NCBI GenBank assembly: GCA_024509875.1
Contig: JAMPIV010012242.1
Span: 1 to 64,000, forward strand
DNA length: 64,000 nucleotides
Reading direction: 5' to 3'
DNA from: Oreohelix idahoensis
Taxonomy: Eukaryota > Mollusca > Gastropoda > Stylommatophora > Oreohelicidae
Positions within the stretch are counted from its first letter, which is position 1, and each line of letters starts with the position of its first letter. Below the pieces are notes generated by a model. The model was not told the origin of the DNA, made no database searches, and saw only the letters and a program-made list of their open reading frames with translations. This document shows positions 13,440-23,066 of the stretch, piece after piece. The translations under genes and the position numbers were made by a program.

Positions 13440-15010
13440 ACAACCTATCTGTACGACAAGCACCTTGTGGACTTATATCCCAGGAAATTTCCTACCTTCA
13501 TTAATACGGAAAAATCCCGAAATCCTAGGAACCTGAACACTAAGGTCATAGTGGGAGTCTATTGTAAAGATAACACCCCAGACCATGTGTAAAGAGGCAT
13601 CTTGATCTAGTTGCCAAAACTATTTCTCTGAGCCAGAACTCAATCTGTAATTCCCAAAAAGGTATTTGGGGTAAGTTGTACATTTCATAATTCTATATTT
13701 TTTCATTATTAACAAGGGAAAATTGCTAGTGGATGTCCAAGTCATATGAGGCTGGCAACCTCAGCATATGTAATGATGGTTTCATGAACCACCACTGCAA
13801 GAGCTCATGACTACTTCATGCGAGTTTCTCATAGAGAACCAAAATCATAGATAGTTTCAAGTTCCCATGTTGACCAGGAGTGGGTGATGACAGAAATAAT
13901 GTACATTAAGTATTAATCCTTAACCTATTTTAATAAGTGCATATGTATATGAAGACTCCATTATGAAAAAGCATACATGTCACAATTTTTTAAAATTTGA
14001 CGGTATTTGCCCCTTCCCCTGCTTTTTGCAGTATGGTCCAAACAGTGACCCAAAACTCAAGATAATCTAATATGGGCTTCAAATGTATCTACCTTCGCAC
14101 AAGATTACTCTTGCAGAGATGTAGATAGAAGGTGGATGACACTTCTATTACAAAGGGAGTCCTTCACAAGATACTTAGAATAAGCGAGAAAACACTACTC
14201 GCTGTTGGCTGCAAGTATGTTAACTCTGTAATTCCTGCCGACGCTTTTGTGAAGGATTTAAGCACTTATAACTTTTCAGCTCGTTTTAAGTAAGTCCCCC
14301 CCACCCCTGATTTACTCAGTGGAATTCTATTATTCTAGTAATATAGCTCTGTTTTAGAGTGTGTGTATTAATTTTTTGACTGAGACAAAACATGCAGTAA
14401 AATTTAAAATGATTAAATAAATCGAATTTAAATTTATTACATTGCAAATAACAAAATTTAATAATCACTTTAGGTTTTAACAGTTGGAAAATAATTTGAA
14501 TAGTTATGGATCAAGAAAAGTTATCATCACAGTCTTTATGGAATGTGAGATGTTACAAGAAGTTTCAATTGGCAGCATATATTTGAACTTATGCGGCTAA
14601 TGACGGTTCTGCTCCTTCTTATGGGTTGGTTCGTTTTTCACTCTGCTCACGCTCGTCCTGATTCAAGGCTGTCGGGGTATCTCTTTTCCCAGAAATGTCA
14701 AGAAGAGTCTACCAAGAGTGGGCCCTTCGTCTAAACTTAGGTCACGGTTCCCTTCTTGTTCCAGAGATAATACTTTCTGCTGTACCAACCAATAAGCCAA
14801 TCATGGCTCACAGACGTTTTTGCTAAGATAAATAAAAGCGACTTGGAATCGGCCTCTTTACACGCGTCTGGGGTGTCGCTAATTTAATATGTTCCCTCTC
14901 TGACTTCGTGTGTGGTTCTTTAGTTTCCTCAGTCCCGGTTTCCTTATTTAAAATGCTAGAGATTTCCTGGGCTATATTGTAAGTCCTGATAAATACTCCA
15001 ATAAAAAGTG
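13440..15010. repeat. Repeat with inverted terminal segments
   Basis: The segment 13440-13620 is an imperfect inverted copy of 14830-15010. Shared phrases after reversing one are cccaggaaat, cctaggaac/ccgggact, gacaccccagac and gtgtaaagagg. The unit also matches 35880-36330 in direct orientation at its left end (for example gaggctggcaacctcagc at about 13750 and 36190). This looks like a non-autonomous DNA transposon or fold-back element with ~180-bp inverted ends, but no transposase is visible. Confidence 0.55.
14040..14560 (-). repeat. Partial copy of repeat family R (3' module)
   Basis: The reverse complement matches 37330-37790 and the 3' halves of the family R copies, including catctctgc with agtaatctt and the terminal phrase resembling gcaggggaa. 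It includes the uninterrupted phrase ctttaggttttaacagttgg near 14470-14490, the empty counterpart of the SINE insertion site at 37059-37346. Confidence 0.65.
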
Positions 15011-15705
15011 TCCGGTATTTTAAGAAAGAATTCTGAATAATGTAGCAGTCTGGTGTCTTGGCGAGCGATTTCTCAAGTGAAACAGCTTGAGAAAATGATC
15101 AGATTATATTTCCTGCCTTCCCACGACTTTGTTTGTTATGAGCTATCAAAAAACTCCAATCATATTCAAACAGGCGGGTTATGGAGTAATTTCAAAATAT
15201 TCCGACATCGGATAACTTTGAACGTAAGGCAGAGGTCAACTCTCCCATATATGGTAATAAGATGTCAGATGCCCTTTTGTACAAACTTACAGACAGATCG
15301 GTAAACTCATACAAAAGCATGTTCAAAATGTAACCATCATTACTTTATCAGAAAGTACTCTTGTCATAACAAGTAGGACAGGAAACGCTTATGTCATATG
15401 TTTCCGCCGGTACGCGAGATCTTGTGCTAATCTTAGCCAAGCTGTGCCACTCCCTCGCGACTGCGAGTAATTATCTCAGCAAATCTGGATAGCGTTAAGC
15501 AAATGTTATTATTATCACCTACAGGGAGCGTCAAGCAATTCACCAATACTCAAATATCTGCTATTTAGCAGAAAAATAACGAAGAAAAAAAGAAAGAAAA
15601 GTGCGACAACTGAAAGCAAATAATAAATATCAGTACCACAAATGTACCGATACTGCCGGAGTGAAACAGAGATCGATAGGGCCACCCAGTTTTGTCACAG
15701 AGACA
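14040..15705. repeat. Left arm of the inverted repeat flanking element B
   Basis: This stretch is an imperfect reverse complement of 35088-37790. Anchors include ataacaagtaggacaggaaacg (15370) against its complement near 35490, cagatatttgatg complement near 15560, ggttcccttcttgtt (14750) against 36785, and gttctgctccttcttatggg (14607) against 36925. Its inner end lies about 110 bp from the left LTR of element B. The matching right-hand arm is interrupted by an extra ~680 bp and a SINE. Confidence 0.7.
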
Positions 15706-15818
15706 AACTGAGTTAGTGACATTAATACGTTATACAAATGTCAAAGAAGATGTAGAAATGACAATTTTGTTGGAAAACATATTCATCTATAAGAAAACGG
15801 AGCATAAAAATATGCAAT

Positions 15819-16970
15819 TGTAACTGTCTTTTTCTCTTGTTGAGGTGATCACTGGCCCAAGACAGTATACATGTTGTTAGGTGTGTAGTGCGAGCGTATG
15901 ATGAACTGAGTGTGGGTGCGAATGAAGGCGCGAATGTGTTTAGGCTCGTAGATATGTAGACCCTGCAACCCATACACTCACATCCAGTAGTCAAGGATGC
16001 TTGGACACTGCAGACACGTTTCAAAACATTTATTGACGAGAACACACATGGTATCAACAGGAACAGTCATTGTAAACAAGGTCATGCTGACCGGAAATCG
16101 ATAGGTATACATTAGGCATTCAGCAAGCTGGTAAACATTTGAATATCCGTGCATGGTCAATACAATGTTCTTCAATAAGGACAGTTCGTGGCGTCGCCCT
16201 GGGATTAAAGACTAAACGCGTCAGATACCTTAATCACTTTGACACATAGGTGCAACTTGGCATTCCCCGCCAATTGCACATTATCAGGCTGTAGTATAAT
16301 AGCCGAAAACACAGGCCTCGTTCTGACGTCGGCTGTGTACTTCTGATAAGCAGGTTACCATCAACCCTGCAGTAATGCTTATTGTAGACATAAATTCCGC
16401 CAATCTGCGGTTCCCACAATATATCTTCGTCACTGGATTTCTGGACAATATAAAGACTAATAGTCTTGGATGGCTACCTCGAGCACAAAATATAAGTTCT
16501 GAAATGGAGGACCGGTGAGCTGCAGTTCACAGACTAGGCAATCTTCTAACATGTTCTGCTACCGAATGCATAGTAATGGAAAAAGTCGGTATTACCTGTA
16601 ACCGAGTCCACAGAACTTAACAAGGAACTCTGCTGTCATTCCAACGCACAGAGATTCACTGGGGAAAACTGCCAGTGCAGTCACTTCGAAGATTCTCCCC
16701 GAAAAAACACAATGGACTCTCGTCCCTTCAGAAACCAGGACACTTTCCGGCTTGCCGGAAGTCTAACTCAACTCCCGCTTAAAAAACCTGCCCATGGGCA
16801 TACGCCCGAACTGTCTACCTTTGACCCTAAAGGTCAAACACAATGAATGAATAAACAAGGGAAGACAACCCCTAATCAACCTGACATCGCAGGTAAAGAC
16901 ACAATTATTCTTATGATAAAAACATAAGCAAATAACTTGACAGATGACTCCGTCAAAAATGACAGCAACA
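15819..16970 (-). repeat. 3' LTR of element B
   Basis: This 1152-bp segment is near-identical to 33394-34550. Read on the - strand it begins TGTTGCTGTC and ends GACAGTTACA, so it has TG...CA ends. On the inner side a run tttcaggggggtg lies at about 16979-16990, ten bases before the apparent LTR start. Open frames inside it (for example 15722-16057) occur in both copies because the LTR is duplicated and have no family motif. Confidence 0.92.
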
Positions 16971-17430
16971 TATTACTACACCCCCCTGAAAAAAAAAATG
17001 AAATTTTTTTTTTAAATATGTCCATGAGCAAGATTGCACAAGTATCACTTATGTGCTCATGAAAAAAATGAACCTAATATCAGGTACAATAGACGCATAA
17101 ACAAAGCGTCTGAAGAGGATACAAATCATCTCCCAACATAGGAGAAAATATCTCCTTTAAGCCAAACAAACTAAGGGGGTACCATTAAAGAAACCTAAGT
17201 TGCTGGCAATACCAATCATATATCAATCATTACTAAATACTATAATTATAGCAATATACAAATGTCATGAATTACAATGCTATATTAGCAACATATCACT
17301 GATGGATGGACAAAATGAAATTTGTTAAATTATCCAAACATCATCCAAATACATTTGTATTACAACATATTAGGATATTAAGGACAGACCTAAGTCCGAA
17401 AGTGTATCAGGAAAAACTAGGACACAAGAT
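16971..17430 (-). other. 3' untranslated region and polypurine tract of element B
   Basis: AT-rich sequence between the RNase H stop and the 3' LTR. The polypurine tract reads (- strand) caggggggtg at about 16988-16979. No coding capacity is seen. Confidence 0.7.
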
Positions 17431-17843
17431 TTAACTGGAATCATGTGGGCATCTGGACAATATGTCCGCCATCACATTATCCGAACTACGGATAGCTCGC
17501 ACCGTGAAATGGAAAGGCTGAAGAGCAATAGCATAACGAGTAGATCCCGAGCTCTTCAAATCCTTACTTTGCATAGCCGTAAGAGCTTTTTGGTCGGTTT
17601 CCATAAAGAAATGCGCGCCCAGAGGGAACCTTTGTAGCTTAAGAATGGACCAAACCATAGCCAACAATTCACGGTCTAAAACCGAGTAATTCCTTTCTGC
17701 CGCATTTAGCTTCCTAGAAATATACATTACAGGATGCAGAGTTCCTGAATATCCCTGCATTAGTGCCGCTCCAATCCCAGTGGAAGAGGCATCACTACGA
17801 AGAACAAAAGTCTTATCAATCGTTGGTAGTCTTAAGATAGGAT
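17431..17843 (-). pseudogene. RNase H end of element B pol, detached by element A
   Basis: The - strand frame keeps the RNase H domain: PTIDKTFVLRSDASSTGIG (first catalytic Asp), RNYSVLDRELLAMVW (Glu), METDQKALTAM (Asp) and NVMADILSRCPHD at the C-terminus. It is closely related to the same region of element A. The similarity starts abruptly at a PIL phrase. Compared with A, about 65 residues (roughly 0.2 kb) between the end of reverse transcriptase at 27434 and this point are missing. A's 5' LTR begins immediately upstream, so a deletion at the insertion junction is the simplest reading. Confidence 0.88.
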
Positions 17844-17849
17844 GAGATG

Positions 17850-19309
17850 CAATATTATACATAGGTAATTTTTTTGTGCTTAAGGGAAAGTCATTATTGA
17901 GTTACTTCCCTTGAAAGTTGTGCCATCTCTTCGATCAAACTCCGCGGATAAATCCATTTTACTGCGATTTATTCGTTGTTTGGGTAATAATAGATTGTTC
18001 TTGCTTCAGAATATCTATGGCCTGAATTTATGTGTATTGTTTGTCTGAGTAGGACGAGTCTGTCTTATATCTGTATATCTTTACATATCTAAGTCGAACT
18101 ATATGTTCTGTTGTCTCTAGAGAGGTCAAAGGCTATTCGGCGGATGTGTCGCTAGAGTGTGGTGTGATTTGGCTTCGTCCTGATAGGGACTGTGTGCTTC
18201 CTATGTCGGCCTGTCGCCGGGAAAAAGTGATCTCAGTATTTGTGGGGAAAGTGATAGTCGTCTAGACCTATCGTGTATGCTTTACCCCAGTGTTTATTCA
18301 TATTGCCAAGGAATGGCAGTTCCATATTTCCTCTACCAAGGTAATCAAAGACACTCTTATGAACTCTCGATCGAAGCCACCATTTTCGATAGTTACGATT
18401 TGAATGTCTAAGAGAATATATTTGACTCGATGAAAACGACTTCGATTCCTAGCAGCACTATATTCTGTAGAATGCAGTCAATTGTTCATGATCAAATCTA
18501 CAGAGCAATGCAATGTTTTATGAATGACTAACTTTAGGACAGATTCATTATCTGCATCCAAACGTGAGTGACAGTTCACGAGTGAAGCCATCTTGGAACC
18601 AAAACATGTAGCGACTTTCAAGAAGAGAAAGGGGATGCCCGTATTATCGCTTGTTTAGTCCAGAGATCACTGCTACACATGAGAACCCGTTATTAGCGGT
18701 TCAATATTATTATATGAAAAAAATATGTGCTGAACATTATGTGGGAGAATCGTCGCTAAACGAGATTAGGTTTAGAAGCCATCTGAAATATTGTTTATAA
18801 GCTGACGTGCTCAGTCAGTGAAGTCAGATGATTTATATGTATGGGCGATGCTGAGGGCTTGGCTACTGACAGTCCATTATAATATTAATCTACATGAGTG
18901 CCCATGTAACATAACATTGCAAGACCATTTATCCACTGTACTATGATGTATTATGCCAACCTGTGATTTGTCACTATCTGTGCTGTCGAGTGTGTACGTC
19001 CAATTAAACTTTAGAAAAGGTACACAGTCGTTGGTGTCGATGACTTCCAGTCATACATGAGTGTGAGAAAAGAACATTTGTCAACAACACGAACCCTTAT
19101 CATCATTCGCACATTGTACACTCAATCCATGTCTACACACCACTGCGTAGGTCAAGTTGACATTCCATACACTACAGTGGAGCAAACAACACCATAGAGA
19201 TCTTATCAACTGATGATGATGATGATGATGTCTGCTTCCATCCACTTATATCTATCTTTTGGTGGATATCATTAACGGGAATAAAAATCCAACATTATCA
19301 ACTTTATCA
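17850..19309 (+). repeat. 5' LTR of element A (left edge truncated)
   Basis: A 1460-bp direct repeat of 25973-27432. It ends in ...ttatca, two bases before the primer-binding site. The first ~37 bases present in the 3' LTR (25936-25972) are absent here, and sequence turns directly into element B RNase H. Copies differ by small indels, including one fewer GAT unit in the 3' copy of the microsatellite at about 19212-19230. Confidence 0.93.
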
Positions 19310-19311
19310 AC

Positions 19312-19322
19312 TGGTGGACCAG
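19312..19322 (+). promoter_or_regulatory. tRNA primer-binding site of element A
   Basis: TGGTGGACCAG begins two bases after the LTR end. TGG at its start pairs with the CCA tail of a tRNA. The same 11 bases follow the 5' LTR of element B (33389-33379, - strand), and after that the two diverge. The primer tRNA would end in CTGGTCCACCA; I did not identify which tRNA that is. Confidence 0.8.
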
Positions 19323-20426
19323 CTTTCTGGGTTTGACCTCGCAGAAGTTCAGAAGTCAACAGATTACCGATACCAGACCGTTTCCTGTGGCTGATACGAC
19401 ACACTTGCAGTATTGGTTTGCTCTTTGTCAACACTTCGTCACGTGACCTGTCAAGTGAATGCAGTATGTAGGCCAGCGTTGTTGACATTTTTTACATTAG
19501 ACATTACAGAGTTTCACAGAACAGTTGGATCAATTCTTGTCAATGTTAACAGGAAGACAGTATTTGTGTACTAAGAAGTCCTATTTTCATCGATGGATCT
19601 TCTTGTTTTCCATATATGAACTTTAATATTTAAGGCCAGAATGTTTAATTGAATAAAGTGGCAGTTTGTTTATTTTCATAAAAATAACTTTGCCATTACT
19701 GTAAAACTGAGCCTATTTTGCAACACATACTATCATACACATAATTTATATATATTTATGTTTACATGTTATTTGTTTGTATAGTATGTTAGTTTCTATG
19801 TCAGCGGGTTGTGTTTAAGGTTGGGCGGCGTCCTCACAACAGAATATCCCACGTCATAGAGGGTCCGTTGTGGGCGTTTTCTATAGGTGCAATTTTCTTG
19901 ATTGAAAATTTGCTGCGACAACTGTTGCTTTTGTGTTAGCTGTGAAGACTGTAATTATTGTTATTTTTGTAATATTTCTTTGTTCTTTAGTTTTGTTTTG
20001 AGTTGTTTGTAATTTGTTGGTCTACTCTTTTCTATCTTTCAGTTCTATTCACAATTTATATTCATATATTGTGACGTCATTTGTGTTGTTATTCTTTGCA
20101 GATTCAGTGATTATTTTCATTGATTTCCCTATTTAATTTATTTTGATTTCTGCAAACGTTCTTGTATTGTCAGTCCTATTTGTACTTTATGTATTCTGTT
20201 GGTTGACATATGTTTTATATAGGTATATTTCATAAGACACAATTGCCTGTGCACTGCACTTGGATTATGGTATAAACCAGTACCTGATTATTATTATTAC
20301 TATTATACAAGACCTTATTAAAGGCTTGTGACCCACAGATATTGGGATAGTATACTGATTAATCAAGTCATTGAGAACTTGTGGTATTATTATTGATTCA
20401 GGTGATTAGTATTATTGTTAGACATC
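19323..20426 (+). other. Leader (5' untranslated) region of element A
   Basis: About 1.1 kb of T-rich sequence between the primer-binding site and the gag start. A reverse-strand open frame at 19252-19488 crosses the LTR boundary and is chance. Packaging signals presumably lie here, but none can be pointed to. Confidence 0.7.
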
Positions 20427-23060
20427 ATGTCTACTTTAGAATACTTCATTACACAAGGGAAAGCCCTTGATAAGACTGGTCAACAATTAGAACAATGGGC
20501 AGTTGCTCAATATGACAAAGCATTAGCTGCAGAAGAGAGAAGAGCTATGGCAGAAGAGAAAAGATTAGCTGCAGAAGAAAGAAAAGCTATGGCGGAAGAG
20601 AAAAGATTAGAAGAGAAGCTGAGGCTGCTGCTGAACAAAAGAAATTGCAGATGCAGGTGGAGGAAAGGAGATTTGAAGCTGAACAAAAAAAATTAGAAAG
20701 AGAAGCTGCGGCTGAACAAAAAAGATTAGACAGTGAAGCTGAACAAAAAAGATTAGACAGGGAAGCTGAACAAAAAAGATTAGACAGTGAAGCTGAACAA
20801 AAAAGATTAGACAGTGAAGCTGAACAAAAAAGATTAGACAGTGAAGCTGAACAAAAAAGATTAGACAGGGAAGCTGAACAAAAAAGATTAGACAGGGAAG
20901 CTGAACAAAAAAGATTAGACAGGGAGGCTGAACAAAAAAGATTAGATGCTGAAGAGAAAAAAGCAATAAGAGAACATGAATTTGAGTTGGAGAAATTGAG
21001 ATTGACAAGTATGAGTAATGTTAATCAGGCATCTAGTGGTAATGGTAAACCTTCTACTTACAAGGTTAAGGTTCCACCGTTCAATCAGTCCAGTGACGAT
21101 ATTACATTCTGGCTGGATAGATTTGAACGTTCTTGTCGTACACATAATGTGGATAAATCACAATACGCTAATCAATTATCAGAAAACTTGAAAGGTGAAT
21201 CTTTGACTAGATTATGCCTTGTAGGAGAAGCAGATAAGGATAATTATGATGTCATTAGGGCGGCTTTGATAAAAAAATATCAGCTAAGTGAGGAAGGCTA
21301 TCGCCTTTTATTTAAGACGATGGTACCTGAGACGGGTGTAGAATTCTCAGAATTCACTGCAAAGGCACGTCTCACAGTTGATCGTTGGATTGAGCTTTCC
21401 AAAACAGAAAAAACGTATGAAGGACTTATGGATTTGTTGCTCAGAGATAAGATTATGTCATGTGTGAACAAACCTTTCCTTGAATTTATACATGAGCGTA
21501 AACCCAAATCTCTAAAAGAAATGGAAGAATATTGTTCCCAATATGTCACTGCACACCCCGACGTGACTTTTGGCAACACTAAGATTAAGGAGAGTATGCC
21601 AGTTGCTTCAGCAACACCATACAATCCCAATTATTCACACAGATTTCAGGGACCTCAAAACAGATTTGATAAAAAAGGTAACCATAATAGTTATCAAAAC
21701 CAAGGTAACCAATCATTTCAGGGTTCTTCTTCAAAGAACTGGAGACGACCTGATAGCTCTCGACACAGGGGTGGTCATAATTATAGGAATTTCCGTAGAG
21801 GAAGTAATTATAGAAACTATCAGGGTTATCCGTCTTGGAGTCAACAAGATCATAATTACAGAGATACTCATTATAATGAATATGATAATGGTAACCAAGG
21901 GAACTATGACTCAAACCCAAATAGGGGTTACAATAGAGGTAACAATAACTACAGAGGTGATAATAACCGAGGTAGATCTCAAAACAAAAGACATAAACCA
22001 CATTTTCAGGCAAACTCTGTACAACAAGAGTCCCATGAAGCCTATAAACAGAGTAAAGATAATAATGATGCTAGTAATATGGCATGTGCCGCTTTTGATT
22101 TTGGGAGAGCATCTCAGTGCCCCCAATGCAAAACGTTATTTGAGCCAACCACAGTGTCTACTTTAAGCTGTGGCCATCCTCTTCCTGCTCTTCCAGCATC
22201 AGTCGCGCATGATGGAAGAGGTTCTCTTGTCTTACATAAGGGTTTAGTGAATAACAATCCAGTCTCTGTGCTATTTGATTCTGGATGCACCACAATTGGT
22301 GTTAGGCAGTCACTCGTAGATCCTTCCCGTGCCACTGGACAAGTAGTCAAATGTGTAACATTTGGCGGCACATTAGAGAAATACTCTACTGCTATCATTA
22401 GGATTGCTACTCCTTTCTTTACAGGAGATGTACACGCATGTCTTCTTCCGAATCCGATCGCTGACCTCATCATCGGTCGCATTCATGGAGTCAAGGAATG
22501 CACTCCGCAACAAATTTCCACGTGGGAAAGGCAAAACATGCAGATTGCTAACGCTGTAGTCACTAGAGCTCAGGCTCTTAATATGCCTCAAACTTCATCT
22601 ATTGAAGATAATGAAGTGCATAACCAAGATAATCCCTTGGTAATTTCTCGTGACTCGTTTATAAAACAGCAAGAAGATGATCCCACTCTGAAGAAATTCT
22701 TCATTCTTGCAACTAAAGGTGATCCGAATAAGGACACAAGTCGTAAATCGTGGATTACAAAGAAGAATGGCGTACTTGTACGTATGGTTCAAGACTCCAT
22801 TACGTCAAGTCATTCTCAAATCCTGGTTCCCAAGAATTTGAGAGTTAAAATTTTGCAGCACGCTCACGACTCTCAGTGTGCTGGACACATGGGTTTTTCC
22901 CGTACTAAGTCAAGAGTCCTTGCGGCTTTCTTTTGGCCATTGGTAAACAAGGACATACGTATTTATTGTCGATCTTGTAAAGTATGTCAGGAAGTTAAAT
23001 CCAAAGGTCCACGGCATGCTGCACCCATTCAGGCGGCGGACATTCCTATTCGGCCGTTCC
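20427..23060 (+). CDS. gag-pol: Gag, protease and integrase N-terminus of element A
   Basis: The start ATG at 20427 (MSTLEYF) matches the gag start of element B (MSTLDFF). A single-base frame change near 20612 moves the reading into the frame open from 20645 to 23095. Residue numbers below use that frame. Domains: a charged E/K/R helix with nine-residue repeats (about 22-105); a Gag capsid-like region (about 135-300); an Asn/Gly/Arg-rich stretch (about 355-455); a cysteine motif C492-X2-C495-X13-C509-G-H511; protease active site FDSG with Asp545 and a later LIIGR; and the integrase zinc domain H741-X6-H748 with C778-X2-C781. No classical CCHC knuckle was found. The frame ends at an A7 run (23061-23067), where one extra base interrupts integrase. 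The protein would form virus-like particles and process its own polyprotein. Confidence 0.92.
20708..20955 (+). repeat. 27-bp coding tandem repeat in gag of element A
   Basis: About nine copies of a 27-bp unit encode AEQKRLD(S/R)E repeats. The units are nearly identical at DNA level, so recent copy-number change is likely. Element B has a different repeat (AAAEERKAQ) at the equivalent place, which suggests that a charged helix is kept while its repeat unit turns over. Confidence 0.93.
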
Positions 23061-23066
23061 AAAAAA

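Noticed and set aside
20708..20955. Regular 27-bp repeats that could suggest a CRISPR array
   Set aside because: The units abut without spacers, are in frame, and encode part of Gag in a eukaryotic retrotransposon.
21570..22166. Overlapping open frames of 198 and 142 codons on both strands within gag of element A
   Set aside because: They are shadows of the Asn/Arg/Gly-rich gag segment; the composition of that segment removes stops in other frames, and they have no motif of their own.
23016..23066. Alternative upstream start for the integrase-reverse transcriptase frame of element A
   Set aside because: Those codons are an out-of-frame reading of the integrase zinc-domain linker; similarity to element B begins at the ATG at 23067.
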